Assembly (NCBI RefSeq): GCF_900114625.1
Contig: NZ_FOZL01000001.1
Location: 3,410,001 to 3,474,000, forward strand
Direction of reading: 5' to 3'
Source: Granulicella pectinivorans
GTDB taxonomy: Bacteria; Acidobacteriota; Terriglobia; Terriglobales; Acidobacteriaceae
DNA length: 64,000 nucleotides
Numbering within the stretch: the stretch's first letter is position 1; every line of letters begins with the position of its first letter. The notes below the pieces were generated by a model. That model did no database searches and was not told the origin of the DNA. It saw only the letters and a list, made by a program, of their open reading frames with translations. The translations under genes were made by a program, and so were the position numbers. Positions 1 to 9,290 of the stretch are shown here, piece after piece.

Positions 1-671
1 GTGATCCAACCGGCGAGGCAGGTCTCCAGGCCGCCGTAGAGAAACAGCAGTGCGGCAAAGTAGGCGAAGATGCGTCCGTTAAAGGCTGGCGTCACTTCGA
101 AGCCGTTGGTCGCGACGACCTCGCTCTCACCACGTGTCTCGGTCCGCAGCCAGAGTCCCACAAGCGCAAATGCTCCGGCGAAGCAGAGTAGGACGCCGCG
201 CAGGGCGAAGTGCGGCAAGAGCCATGCAGCGCCCAGACCGGAGAGCATCGCCCCAATGGTGAAGGAGAGGTTGAGTCCGGCGAGTGCGGAACCGCGATGC
301 TCGGTGAAGCGCCTTCCGGCCAGGATGTTGGTCGCGGTGATGATGCGGCCGATGCCGAACCCGCCGAAGGCCAGGCCCAGGGCACCGGCGTGCCAGCCGG
401 GGGCAACGGCGAATCCGCCGAAGCCCAGGGCCGCTGCGAGAAACCCGACCAGAAGCGTCTGCTCCAGTTTTTTCGAGACGGTGACTCCACCGAGGAACGC
501 TCCGCAGAACTTGGCCGCCATGAGCAAACCGCTATCGGAGTCGAGCATGTGCCATTGGGAGGCCAGAAGAGGCAGAATCGGCCCAAGCAGAGCAGTGCCC
601 AGACCGGCCAGCGCAAGCGCGGCGTGCATCAGCGGAAGGCTCGTCGTTCGGACTGTGGTCCCGCGCGTCAT
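1..671 (-). CDS. MFS transporter, N-terminal part (runs off the window edge)
   Basis: The frame is open from an ATG at 671 to base 1 without a stop, giving 223 residues of a longer protein. The translation begins MTRGTTVRTTSLPLM and then alternates hydrophobic helices with short turns. About six membrane spans fit, which is the first half of a 12-span major facilitator carrier. A stretch reading FGIGRIITATNILAGRRF followed by a Gly-rich helix resembles the TM4-TM5 region of MFS proteins. The substrate cannot be read from this half. The gene is divergent from the SCO1-like gene, with 217 bases between them. Family assignment rests on hydropathy pattern and local motifs only. Confidence 0.75.
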   Translation of the reverse strand, partial: MTRGTTVRTTSLPLMHAALALAGLGTALLGPILPLLASQWHMLDSDSGLLMAAKFCGAFLGGVTVSKKLEQTLLVGFLAAALGFGGFAVAPGWHAGALGLAFGGFGIGRIITATNILAGRRFTEHRGSALAGLNLSFTIGAMLSGLGAAWLLPHFALRGVLLCFAGAFALVGLWLRTETRGESEVVATNGFEVTPAFNGRIFAYFAALLFLYGGLETCLAGWI

Positions 672-888
672 CGGGTGATGCGTCAATTCTGTGGCACGGA
701 ACGGAACGGCAGGCAAGGGGATGAACTGCGAGATCGTCCTTGGTAGCTGCCGCACCACGGTCAACTCCAGGCCAGCGTGTCCCGCATACGACACATTCGG
801 AATCAGCCTAACACGCTCCGCCCAACTCGCCCGGCCGCGAGTCTGCCGGACGCGACTATCATAGAGGTACCAGGAGATTCATCCGACC
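672..888. other. intergenic region between divergent genes
   Basis: This gap separates the MFS gene from the SCO1-like gene and must hold both promoters. An AGGAG ribosome site lies at 872-876 for the GTG start at 889. No clear palindrome or strong sigma-70 box pair was seen. Confidence 0.5.
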
Positions 889-1803
889 GTGACCTCGCAC
901 CGCCGTCTACTCTCAGTCGTTTTGCTCAGTCTTTCGCTCTTTGCCGCCGGATGCCGGAAGTCCGGCCCCGCCGCGCCCGCTACGCAGAAGTCCTTCCCGC
1001 TGAAGGGACGCATTGTTGCGACCGACCCCGCGACCGGTGAGGTAACGCTCGACCATGAGGCCATTCCCGGCTACATGGAGGCGATGATCATGCCGTACAA
1101 GCTCGCGCAGCCCGACACGATCAGCGAGTTCCACCCGGGCGACCGCATTGCCGCGCACCTCGTTCTGGATGCGACACGGGGTGACGATCCTTCCGGCTAC
1201 CGGCATCCCCGCCTCGACCAGGTCGTCGTGACGGCGCAGGCACGGCCCGACTATAAGCCTGCGGTGCAATATCACGTTCCGGCGGCGGGCGATACGATCC
1301 CCGATTTCGCGCTGCTGAACCAGTCCGGTAAGACCATCCATCTTGCGCAGTTCAAGGGCAAAGTGGTTGCGATTACATTCATTTACACACGCTGCCCGCT
1401 GGCCGACTATTGTCCGCGCATGTCGCGGAACTTCGCCGATCTCGACCAGTCACTCGCTGCGGATCCGGCGTTATATGGCGATACGCACCTGATCAGCATC
1501 AGCTTCGACCCGACCTACGACACGCCCGCCGTGCTGCGCAGCTATGGCGGCGCCTATACGGGCAAGTACACGAAGGAGCAGTTCCAGCACTGGGATTTTG
1601 CGGCCCCCCCGGTCAAGGAGCTTCCCGCCATCACGCAGTTTTTCAACGTCGGCATCACGCCCGGGGACAATCCGACCAGTTTGCAGCACTCGTTGTCGAC
1701 GATTCTGATCGGCAAGGACGGCAAGGTCGCGGCCTGGTATCCCACGAACGACTGGAAACCGGCGGATCTGCTGAACGATATCAAAGCCGCAGCAAAGCTT
1801 TAG
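889..1803 (+). CDS. SCO1/SenC-family protein with N-terminal CusF-like copper domain
   Basis: A 304-residue lipoprotein-like export protein: the signal segment ends LSLFAAGC, a lipobox-like site. Residues about 37-100 (LKGRIVATDPATGEVTLDH, then GYMEAMIMPYKL) match the CusF-type small copper-binding fold, with a His and several Met. The C-terminal half is a thioredoxin-fold SCO domain with the metal-binding CPLADYC motif and the distal His in SLQHSLST. SCO proteins deliver copper to the CuA site of cytochrome oxidase or act as thiol redox factors. The fusion suggests that the N-terminal module hands copper to the SCO domain (inference). The GTG start is chosen because AGGAG lies 12 bases upstream and the signal peptide follows directly. 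Confidence 0.85.
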   Translation: MTSHRRLLSVVLLSLSLFAAGCRKSGPAAPATQKSFPLKGRIVATDPATGEVTLDHEAIPGYMEAMIMPYKLAQPDTISEFHPGDRIAAHLVLDATRGDDPSGYRHPRLDQVVVTAQARPDYKPAVQYHVPAAGDTIPDFALLNQSGKTIHLAQFKGKVVAITFIYTRCPLADYCPRMSRNFADLDQSLAADPALYGDTHLISISFDPTYDTPAVLRSYGGAYTGKYTKEQFQHWDFAAPPVKELPAITQFFNVGITPGDNPTSLQHSLSTILIGKDGKVAAWYPTNDWKPADLLNDIKAAAKL

Positions 1804-1888
1804 AAGCCTGCTCCCGCTGGACCGGTCCTATGCTTGCGAGGCCACGCAGGGCATACGTTCCGAGGGACAATCAAGTATCCTGATCTCC

Positions 1889-2266
1889 ATGTACAAGCTG
1901 ACTATCGTCTTTGGCGTTCTGCTCCTCGCTCTTGGTCTCGGAACCTATCTTGGAACCGGACAACAGTACCCTACGTCGCTCATCCCCGCCTACTTCGGTT
2001 TGGTGCTCGCGGTCTCCGGCTTCCTTGCCAACACCGAGAACACGAAGAAGCGCATGCTCTGGATGCATATCGCCGTCACCGTCGGATTGCTGGGTTTCCT
2101 CGGAACTGCGAAGTCCATCTATGACGAGATCAAACTGCTGCAGGGCGCGTATTTCAAACTTCCGCTCGCAGTACAGGAAAAGTGCGCGATGTCGGTACTG
2201 TGCCTGATCTTCACAGTCCTTTGCGTGCGGTCCTTCATTGCGGCCCGTAAGGCTCGTCTGGCGTAA
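1889..2266 (+). CDS. small membrane protein, unknown function
   Basis: 125 residues with four predicted membrane helices: the N-terminus (KLTIVFGVLLLALGLGTYLG), a second span around LIPAYFGLVLAVSGFLA, a third at WMHIAVTVGLLGFLG and a fourth near the C-terminus, ending in a basic tail RKARLA. It lies between the SCO1-like gene and the ABC exporter on the same strand, so it may be cotranscribed with either. I do not recognise the family. No strong Shine-Dalgarno sequence precedes the ATG. The protein-like hydropathy and intact frame support a real gene. Confidence 0.7.
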   Translation: MYKLTIVFGVLLLALGLGTYLGTGQQYPTSLIPAYFGLVLAVSGFLANTENTKKRMLWMHIAVTVGLLGFLGTAKSIYDEIKLLQGAYFKLPLAVQEKCAMSVLCLIFTVLCVRSFIAARKARLA

Positions 2267-2306
2267 AAACGACCGTGTGCGCGGGCAAGGCGTACACTTT
2301 GGAGAT

Positions 2307-4214
2307 ATGTCCGCTTCCATGGGATCCACCAACTTCGGCACGGGAATGCGCGCTGCTGACGGCCCTTCTCGCGGCACAGGCCGTGCCACCGCCGCCAAGC
2401 TTACCGCCTCGCGTCCCAAACCGAGCCTGAAGAAGATGCTTCCCGAGGTCTGGAAGCTGATCAAACCTTACCGGATGTTGCTTGCCGGCAGCTTCCTGAT
2501 CATGATCGTCAACCGCGCCAGCGGGCTGATCCTGCCGGCGTCGACGAAATACCTGATCGACCGCGTGATGGGCCAGCACGACATCGGCGTGCTGCCCTGG
2601 ATCGTCGGCGCGGTGGTGACGGCGACCATCGTGCAGGGCGCGACCAGCTTCATTCTTACGCAGCTTCTCTCAAAGGCCGGACAGCGCCTGATCGCCGAGT
2701 TGCGGACCAAGGTCCAGGCTCACATCGGTCGGTTGCCCGTGGACTTTTACGATAAGAATCGCACAGGGACCCTGGTCGCGCGCATCATGACCGATGTCGA
2801 AGGCGTGCGGAACCTGATGGGCACGGGCGTCATTGACTTCTGCGGTGGCGTGTTGACCGCCATCTTCGCATTCGCGTACCTCATCCACCTCAGCGTGCGG
2901 ATGACGCTGCTGACCTTCGTCATCCTGGTCATCTTCGGGGTCATCCTGCAGAAGGCCTTCAGCACCATCCGGCCCATCTTCCGCGAGCGCGCGGTGATCA
3001 ATGCGGAGGTCACGGGACGCCTGACGGAGTCGCTCGGCGGTGTCCGCGTAGTGAAGGGATATCATGCCGAGGCCTCGGAAGCGAACGTCTTCGCCGCGGG
3101 CGTCAACCGCCTGCTGGCGAACGTGATCTCATCGATCACGGCGCAGTCGTTCATGTCCCTGGCGTCGACCGGGGTGCTCGGATTCGTGGGCGCTCTGATC
3201 ATGTGGCTTGGAGCGCACCAGGTGGTGGCTGGACGCCTGACGACCGGCGGCTATGTGACCTATGTGATGTTCCTGGCGTTTATGATCGCGCCGATCGCGG
3301 GGCTGGTGAACATCGGAACGCAGTTGACCGAGGCGCTCGCCGGGCTGGATCGCACGACCGAGATTCTGAACGAGCAGATGGAAGACTCCGAACCGACACG
3401 AACCGAGGTGCTCTCGACGATCGATGGCGACATTCGGTTTGAAGACGTCAGGTTCTCGTACGAAGAGGCCAAGGAGGTGCTGCACGGCGTCTCGTTCGAG
3501 TCGAGGCCGGGCACGGTGACGGCCCTGGTGGGCTCGTCGGGGTCGGGCAAATCGACAATCATCTCACTGGTGTGCGGCTTCCACACGGCGACAAGCGGCA
3601 AGGTGTTCGTCGATGGACATGACCTCTCGCATGTCCGTCTGTCGAGCTTCCGCGAACAACTGGGCGTGGTGTTGCAGGAGACCTTCCTCTTCGACGGAAC
3701 GATCCGCGAGAATGTCCTCTTCAGCCGTCCGCTGGCTACCGAAGAACAGTTGATGGCGGCCTGCAGGATCGCGCGCGTCGACGAGTTCGCGGAGAAGTTT
3801 CCAGAGGGCTACGAGACCATCGTGGGCGAGCGCGGCGTGAAGCTTTCGGGCGGCCAACGCCAGCGGCTTTCGATCGCGCGCGCGATCCTAGCCGACCCGC
3901 GCATTCTGATTCTCGACGAGGCGACGAGTTCGCTGGATTCAGAGTCGGAGGCGATGATCCAGGCGGGCCTGCAGCACCTCATGCAGGGCCGTACGACGTT
4001 CGTCATCGCGCACCGCTTGTCGACGATTCGCCGTGCGGACCAGATCCTGGTGGTCGAGGGTGGCCTGATCGTCGAGCGCGGGACGCATGACGAGCTGTAC
4101 GCCGCGAAGGGGCGGTACTACGACCTGTACACGCGTCAGCATGGGCTGGAGGCGAACCTCTTCCTGGCTCCAGGCGAGGGAGATAGTGTCTTGGAGACGG
4201 CGACGAAGGCCTAA
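2307..4214 (+). CDS. ABC exporter half-transporter (membrane and ATPase domains fused)
   Basis: 635 residues. A six-helix ABC transmembrane region (about residues 35-320) is followed by a nucleotide-binding domain. That domain carries Walker A GSSGSGKST, Q-loop LQETFLFDG, signature LSGGQRQR, Walker B ILILDEATSSLD and the switch His in FVIAHRLS. This is the MsbA/LmrA type of lipid or drug exporter, which works as a homodimer or heterodimer in the inner membrane. The substrate is not deducible. The frame is open further upstream, but the ATG at 2307 with GGAG just before it gives the usual soluble N-terminal tail. The gene ends tail-to-tail with the next one, overlapping by 4 bases. Confidence 0.9.
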   Translation: MSASMGSTNFGTGMRAADGPSRGTGRATAAKLTASRPKPSLKKMLPEVWKLIKPYRMLLAGSFLIMIVNRASGLILPASTKYLIDRVMGQHDIGVLPWIVGAVVTATIVQGATSFILTQLLSKAGQRLIAELRTKVQAHIGRLPVDFYDKNRTGTLVARIMTDVEGVRNLMGTGVIDFCGGVLTAIFAFAYLIHLSVRMTLLTFVILVIFGVILQKAFSTIRPIFRERAVINAEVTGRLTESLGGVRVVKGYHAEASEANVFAAGVNRLLANVISSITAQSFMSLASTGVLGFVGALIMWLGAHQVVAGRLTTGGYVTYVMFLAFMIAPIAGLVNIGTQLTEALAGLDRTTEILNEQMEDSEPTRTEVLSTIDGDIRFEDVRFSYEEAKEVLHGVSFESRPGTVTALVGSSGSGKSTIISLVCGFHTATSGKVFVDGHDLSHVRLSSFREQLGVVLQETFLFDGTIRENVLFSRPLATEEQLMAACRIARVDEFAEKFPEGYETIVGERGVKLSGGQRQRLSIARAILADPRILILDEATSSLDSESEAMIQAGLQHLMQGRTTFVIAHRLSTIRRADQILVVEGGLIVERGTHDELYAAKGRYYDLYTRQHGLEANLFLAPGEGDSVLETATKA

Positions 4215-4861
4215 GGGCGGGTGTCGAGACGTTCGATCATCACCGGCTGCTGCGGAGGTTGCGGGATGCGCTTCGTCATCATCAGTCCAACGACAGCGAG
4301 TAAAAGATACAGGCCAACGAGTGGGAAGAAAGCAAATTTCCCCCTGGGCCATATCTTCGGTGGAAGCTGGTTGGACAAGCGGTCCAGCACGCTTGTAGAA
4401 CTGCGGTCGGAGGGATGGAACTCTGTCTCATCGTCGGGTTGCTTCGACCACCTTCGTGCGAGCACTGTCGCACGAAGGTTCGAGAATAAGAGCATGGTGA
4501 TGACGAGGCCGACGAACGGATTTCCCCCGCCGCCATGCACCATGCCTCCGGCGAAACCCGTCAGGTAGAGTGCAAAGGCCAGCGCCGATGCGGCGATGCT
4601 TCTTTCTCTGACACCGCATGCCGCCAGGAAATAGACGGCGGCGGTCAACATGCCAACGAACGGCATCCCGAGGAAAAGTAGCAGAAGGAACGAAACGCCG
4701 CCGACCGCTGTGCACACGTAAAAGCCCTGCTGGCCCAGAAGATCGACGTCGTACTGTGTCTCGATGGATGGCCAGAACAGGCGCTTAAACAAATTGTCCG
4801 TGGGCTGAGGTGTCGAGGATAAACCTAATGTCTGCATGCGAGACATTGGACCGCGTCCCAC
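4211..4861 (-). CDS. polytopic membrane protein, unknown function
   Basis: 216 residues with a hydrophobic core of four or more spans (FYVCTAVGGVSFLLLLFLG, then MLTAAVYFLAACG and ALAFALYLTGFAGG). A charged loop and one C-terminal helix (FFPLVGLYLLLAVVGLMM) follow. The Gly/His-rich segment GGMVHGGGGNPFVG sits between spans. The GTG start at 4861 gives a 9-base gap to the end of the upstream oligopeptidase gene, so the two are probably cotranscribed. ATGs at 4846 and 4837 are alternatives. The gene contains a perfect 11-bp palindrome (4451-4478), noted separately. Family not recognised. Confidence 0.65.
   Translation of the reverse strand: MGRGPMSRMQTLGLSSTPQPTDNLFKRLFWPSIETQYDVDLLGQQGFYVCTAVGGVSFLLLLFLGMPFVGMLTAAVYFLAACGVRERSIAASALAFALYLTGFAGGMVHGGGGNPFVGLVITMLLFSNLRATVLARRWSKQPDDETEFHPSDRSSTSVLDRLSNQLPPKIWPRGKFAFFPLVGLYLLLAVVGLMMTKRIPQPPQQPVMIERLDTRP
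4451..4478. repeat. perfect 11-bp palindrome inside a membrane-protein gene
   Basis: Arms CCTTCGTGCGA and TCGCACGAAGG are separated by six bases. It lies in the coding region and resembles the CCACCTTCG palindromes at 12538 and 59531. It may be an in-gene member of that family. Confidence 0.5.
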
Positions 4862-4870
4862 GGAATCTGT

Positions 4871-6940
4871 CTAGAACTTTGTTTCCGCGCCTTCCACTCC
4901 CAACTGGATGAGGAGAAAGGCATAATCGAACGCAATCTCCTTCAGGTAGTCGTACCGGCCCGATGCTCCGCCGTGACCGGCGTCCATGTTGATGTGCAGC
5001 AGCAGGGGCGTGTCGTTCGTCTTGAGCCCGCGCAGTCTGGCCACATACTTCGCGGGCTCCCAGTACATGACCTGGGAGTCGTTCAGGCTGGTCTTGACGA
5101 GCATCGATGGATAGGGGCCAGCGGCGAGGTTGTCGTAGGGCGAGTAGGAGCGCATGTAAGCATAGGCCTCAGGCTCATTGGGGTTGCCCCACTCCTCATA
5201 CTCGGCGACGGTCAGCGGCAGCGACGCATCGAGCATCGTGTTCATGACGTCCACGAACGGTACATGCGACAACACGACGCGGAACAGGTCGGGGCGCATA
5301 TTCACGACGGCTCCCATCAGTAGGCCACCCGCGCTTCCACCCTCGATGGCAACGCGATCCTTCGCGCCGTAGCCCTCTGCGACGAGGTGCTCGGTGGCCC
5401 GGATGAAGTCCGTGAAGGTGGTGCGCTTGACCATCATCTTGCCGGCATCGTGCCACGCATCGCCCATCTCGCCGCCGCCGCGGATGTGAGCGTAGGCAAT
5501 GACCACACCGCGATCGAGCAGCGACAGCCGGGTTGCCCCAAAGCCCACTGGAAGCGCATAGCCGTACGATCCGTAGCCGTACACGTAAAGGGGATTTGTG
5601 CCATCGCGCCGGAAGCTCTCGCGGCGATACACCACCGAGACTGGCACGTGCACTCCATCCTCAGCCGTGACCCAGACGCGCTCCGAGGCATACAGCGATG
5701 CGTCGAATCCTCCCGGCACCTCCTGCTGTTTCAGCAGCGTCGAGGTGCCGCTAGCGACGTCGTACTCATACACCGAAGCGGGCGATACCAGCGACTGATA
5801 GCTGTAGCGGTACTTCGTCGTCTCCATCTCCGGGTTCGCGTGGCCGCCTGCGGTGTACGTCGGTTCGGGGAACGCAATGGCCTTTGCTTCGCCGAGCTTC
5901 GGACCCTTGAGGAGCGGGTAGACCTTGAGGACAGGCAATCCTTCCCGCCGGGTCGAGGTCACCAGAAAAGTCTGGAAGACGTCGAAGTCTTCCAGCGGAA
6001 CAGTCTTGTCTTCGGGAAGAAACTCCGTCCAATGGTCCCGACCGGGGTTTGTAACCTCCGCGGTCACAATGCGGAAGTTCTCGCCAGTGTCGTTCACGCG
6101 GATGTAGAACAGGCCGTCTCGATGGTCGACGGAGTACTCCTGGTCATCGACGCGTGGGGCGATCAAGGTAAAGGTTCCTTCGGGCGTATCCGCGGCGAGG
6201 AAGTGGCACTCGCTCGTCGTGTGGCTTCCGGCCTCCATCAGCAGGTACTTTGCGTCGCGCGTCTTGCCGACGCCGAGGTTGAAACGCTCGTCTTCCTCGT
6301 GGTGAATCTGCACCGGCTCGCCGCCGAGTACATGGCGAAACAGTCGGTCGTGCCGCTTGGTTCCCTCGTCTTCGGTGGTGTAGAAGAGCGTTTTGCCATC
6401 GGCGGCCCAGGCCACAGATCCCACCCGGACGGCGGTGTCGGGGAGGTCTTCGCCCGTCCGCAGGTCCCGCACATGCAGCGTGTACTGGCGGAACCCGGTA
6501 TTGTCGGTCGAGTAGGCCAGCAGCCAGCCATCGGGGCTGATCGCCATGTCTCCCACAGCCATGAACGCCTGCCCTTCGGCCAGTGTGTTGACGTCGAGGA
6601 TCACGATCTCTTCGGCGTCCGGCGCAGTCCTGCGGCAGTGGATGGGGTACTGCAGCCCCTCCACGGTGCGGCTCGAATACCACCAGCCGTTCTTGCGATA
6701 GGGAACCGACTCGTCCGTCTCCTTGATGTGCGACAACATCTCCGCGTAGAGCTTTGCCTGCAAATCCTTCGTGCCGGCCATGGCGGCTTCGGTGTACGCG
6801 TTCTCGGCATTTAGGTAGTCGATCACCTCAGGCGAGGCCTTCTCGCGCATCCATCCAAAATCGTCGACCAGTTCGGTTCCGTGGATTGCCACGGACTTCG
6901 TATCGCGGCGCGCGACCGGCGCCTTCAAATCGCTCTGCAT
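4871..6940 (-). CDS. oligopeptidase B-like S9 family serine peptidase
   Basis: 689 residues from the ATG at 6940. This start is chosen because GGAG lies 12 bases upstream and the protein then opens with the family-typical PVARRDTKSVAIHGTELVDDF. An N-terminal seven-bladed propeller (about residues 70-400) is followed by an alpha/beta hydrolase domain. The catalytic Ser is in EGGSAGGLL, Asp in SLNDSQVMYW and His in NMDAGHGGASG. The upstream DDFGWMRE and RGGGEMGDAWH stretches are diagnostic of the prolyl oligopeptidase group. These enzymes cleave short peptides after basic residues (oligopeptidase B) or Pro. The length and the RGGGE motif fit the oligopeptidase B branch. No signal peptide is visible, so it is probably cytoplasmic. 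Confidence 0.9.
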   Translation of the reverse strand: MQSDLKAPVARRDTKSVAIHGTELVDDFGWMREKASPEVIDYLNAENAYTEAAMAGTKDLQAKLYAEMLSHIKETDESVPYRKNGWWYSSRTVEGLQYPIHCRRTAPDAEEIVILDVNTLAEGQAFMAVGDMAISPDGWLLAYSTDNTGFRQYTLHVRDLRTGEDLPDTAVRVGSVAWAADGKTLFYTTEDEGTKRHDRLFRHVLGGEPVQIHHEEDERFNLGVGKTRDAKYLLMEAGSHTTSECHFLAADTPEGTFTLIAPRVDDQEYSVDHRDGLFYIRVNDTGENFRIVTAEVTNPGRDHWTEFLPEDKTVPLEDFDVFQTFLVTSTRREGLPVLKVYPLLKGPKLGEAKAIAFPEPTYTAGGHANPEMETTKYRYSYQSLVSPASVYEYDVASGTSTLLKQQEVPGGFDASLYASERVWVTAEDGVHVPVSVVYRRESFRRDGTNPLYVYGYGSYGYALPVGFGATRLSLLDRGVVIAYAHIRGGGEMGDAWHDAGKMMVKRTTFTDFIRATEHLVAEGYGAKDRVAIEGGSAGGLLMGAVVNMRPDLFRVVLSHVPFVDVMNTMLDASLPLTVAEYEEWGNPNEPEAYAYMRSYSPYDNLAAGPYPSMLVKTSLNDSQVMYWEPAKYVARLRGLKTNDTPLLLHINMDAGHGGASGRYDYLKEIAFDYAFLLIQLGVEGAETKF

Positions 6941-7089
6941 GTGCCTACACTCTCCATCCCCAGCATACCCGCCCGTGAGGCAACCAACCACCTCCCCGAA
7001 ACAACCTATAGAGGGTGGGCCGCCCTGTCGTGTAGTATCCCTGCACAGTCGTTCGCGATTCTGCAGCCGGTCCAAGTCAGGAGATTTTC

Positions 7090-7767
7090 ATGGAACTGAA
7101 GCGCATTCGCACCGCCGTCGTCGCTACCGCCATCGTCCTGAGCCCCATGGCACTCCTCGCCCAGCTTTATCCGGACTCCCAGAGCCCCGTCCAGCAGCCC
7201 CAGCCGATGCAGCAGCAACAGAGCCCGAACCGAGCCACTCCGCTGGCCACCGGTCACGATACCAACGCCACTCCGGGCGTTACCGGGCAGGAGATGAAGG
7301 ATAAGATGTTCCTCCGCAGGACCGCCGAGGGAAGCATTGCGGACGTGAAGTTCGGCCAGCTTGGCGCAGAAAAAGGCTCGTCCGACGACGTGAAGGCGTT
7401 CGGCAGCAAGATGGTCACCGACCACACGCAGCTCTCGTCCGACCTGAAGCCCATCGCCGATCAGATGGGCATTCGCCTGCCTAAAGAGATGAACAAGGAC
7501 GATAAGGCCTCCTATGACAAGCTCGCCTCGCTTTCCGGTGATGAGTTCGACAAGGCGTTCATCCTCGCCATGCTCGAAGATCACCGGAAAGGCTGGCGCG
7601 CCTTCCGTGAGGAGTCCATGGGGACCAACGACCCCGTCCTCAAGGCAGAGGTGGACAAGGGGGAACTCGTCATCCGAGATCATATGCGGATGGTGGTAAA
7701 GATGGCCAAGGAGCGCAACATCCTGCCTCCGCGTCCCACGCCTCCTCCTGCTCCTGTCCAGCAGTAA
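7090..7767 (+). CDS. DUF4142 family exported protein
   Basis: 225 residues. A signal peptide (TAVVATAIVLSPMALLAQ) is followed by a Gln/Pro-rich linker. A helical domain then runs from about residue 70 to 210, with the DUF4142 features FLRRTAEGSIADVKFGQLG, FGSKMVTDHTQ and DKAFILAMLEDHRKG. The family adopts a ferritin-like helical bundle with scattered His/Glu and is periplasmic or outer-membrane associated; its biochemical role is not established. AGGAG at 7079-7083 fixes the ATG start. The C-terminus is Pro-rich. Confidence 0.85.
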   Translation: MELKRIRTAVVATAIVLSPMALLAQLYPDSQSPVQQPQPMQQQQSPNRATPLATGHDTNATPGVTGQEMKDKMFLRRTAEGSIADVKFGQLGAEKGSSDDVKAFGSKMVTDHTQLSSDLKPIADQMGIRLPKEMNKDDKASYDKLASLSGDEFDKAFILAMLEDHRKGWRAFREESMGTNDPVLKAEVDKGELVIRDHMRMVVKMAKERNILPPRPTPPPAPVQQ

Positions 7768-7833
7768 CCCGGCGAGATCGACTCCCACGGCGTAACGGAA
7801 CTTTCCTACCCGGCAAAGCGTAGAATCGTATCG

Positions 7834-8619
7834 ATGATCTGGCCTAGAAGACTTGCGCTCGCCCTTGCTCTGTTCGTCCTCGGGCTCAACGTCTCCCCGG
7901 CGGAGAAGGTCTCCGATCTTCCCGCACCCAAGGGCTACGTCAACGACTTTGCCGGGGTTCTCAACCCTGACACAAAACAGACGCTTGAAGACCTATGCAC
8001 CCAGGTCGACCAGAAGGCGCACGCACAGATCGCGGTGGTGACGATCAAGACGATCGACGGCGACTCCTCGATCGAAGAGTTCACCACCCAGCTTGAAGAG
8101 AAGTGGAAGGTCGGCCAGAAGGGAACGGACAAGGGACTGCTGATGCTCTTTGTCATGAGTCCCCGTGCCGGCCGCATCGAGGTAGGCTACGGGCTTGAGG
8201 GCATCCTGAACGACGCGAAGGTCGGTGATATCGGCCGGCAGATGTCCCCGGCGGCCCGCCAGAACGACTACAACACGGCCATTCCCATCGGCGTCAATGC
8301 TATCGCACAGGTGATCGCGACGGACGCGGGTGTCACACTGTCTGGCGTCCAGCCCGTCCATACGTATCACCGCGAAAACGTCCAGCAGCCGATCCATCTG
8401 AGCCTCTTCCAGGTGCTGATCGTTGGCGGCATCGTCCTCTTCATCCTGTTTCTGCTCATCAAAACGGGCAACGTCGGCCTCATCTTCTTCCTGCTCGGCA
8501 ATATCTTGGGCAGCGGCGGAGGCGGCGGGCGAGGCCGTGACGACGACCGTGGCGGAGGAGGCTTCGGCGGCTTTGGCGGAGGAAGCTCGGGAGGGGGCGG
8601 AGCCAGCGGCGACTGGTAA
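7834..8619 (+). CDS. TPM-domain membrane protein (YgcG family)
   Basis: 261 residues: signal peptide, TPM domain (about 30-160; YVNDFAGVLNPDTKQTLEDL, then KGLLMLFVMSPR and VGYGLEG), one or two membrane helices (about 190-230) and a Gly-rich tail ending GGASGDW. TPM proteins are anchored periplasmic proteins. Some have phosphatase activity or assist membrane-protein assembly, and the family often sits next to LemA, as here. The gene lies 78 bases upstream of the lemA-like gene on the same strand, so an operon is likely. Confidence 0.88.
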   Translation: MIWPRRLALALALFVLGLNVSPAEKVSDLPAPKGYVNDFAGVLNPDTKQTLEDLCTQVDQKAHAQIAVVTIKTIDGDSSIEEFTTQLEEKWKVGQKGTDKGLLMLFVMSPRAGRIEVGYGLEGILNDAKVGDIGRQMSPAARQNDYNTAIPIGVNAIAQVIATDAGVTLSGVQPVHTYHRENVQQPIHLSLFQVLIVGGIVLFILFLLIKTGNVGLIFFLLGNILGSGGGGGRGRDDDRGGGGFGGFGGGSSGGGGASGDW

Positions 8620-8697
8620 ACCGGCAGAGACGGGAACGAAATCCACCAGAAATTCGTATACAACCAGTAGAATCACCAGCAATACAAGAGGAACCAA

Positions 8698-9279
8698 ATG
8701 AAATCTCTCTGGATCGCACTCGGAGTCGTCGGCCTGATCATCGTCGTACTGCTCTTCGTCGGCGGAAGCTACATCAGCACCAAGAACACGCTCGTAGTCA
8801 AGAACGAGGCTGTCACCCAGGCGTACTCGCAGGTGAACGTCGTGCAGCAGCGCCGCATGGACCTGATCCCGAACCTCGTCGCCTCGGTCAAGGGCTACGT
8901 GAATGAGGAGACCACCGTCCTCACGAACATCGCCAACGCCCGCGCAGCCGTCATCGGCGCGACGGATCGCGCATCGAGCATCCAGGCCAACAAGCAGCTC
9001 GACGTAGCCATCAGCCCGCTGCTTCGTCTCCAGGAGGCGTATCCGAATCTGAAGGGCAATGAGCAGTTCATCCGGCTGGAAGATGAGCTGGCCGGAACCG
9101 AAAACCGCATCGCCGTCGAGCGCCAGCGCTATAACAAGACGCTCGAGGACTACAACATCTCGGTTCGCCAGTTCCCGGCGAGCATCTGGGCCGGCATGGC
9201 TGGATTCCAGTACCGCGATGAGTACTTCAAGGGCGATGCCGCCAACTCGGTTGCACCGAAGGTCGACTTCGGTAAGTAA
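8698..9279 (+). CDS. lemA: LemA family protein
   Basis: 193 residues with a single N-terminal membrane helix (IALGVVGLIIVVLLFVGG). The LemA helical domain follows, with the characteristic VVQQRRMDLIPNLVASVKGY, the EAYPNLKGNEQFIRLEDELA segment and NRIAVERQRYN. The function is not well defined; it is a membrane-anchored protein commonly paired with TPM proteins. AGAGG precedes the ATG by a normal distance. Two inverted repeats follow the stop codon, the second a good terminator. Confidence 0.93.
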   Translation: MKSLWIALGVVGLIIVVLLFVGGSYISTKNTLVVKNEAVTQAYSQVNVVQQRRMDLIPNLVASVKGYVNEETTVLTNIANARAAVIGATDRASSIQANKQLDVAISPLLRLQEAYPNLKGNEQFIRLEDELAGTENRIAVERQRYNKTLEDYNISVRQFPASIWAGMAGFQYRDEYFKGDAANSVAPKVDFGK

Positions 9280-9290
9280 AGTCCCGTGTC

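Noticed and set aside
210..746. Plus-strand frames of about 180-200 codons at the left edge
   Set aside because: They lie antisense to the MFS gene, whose membrane-helix pattern is convincing; their own translations are charged and random.
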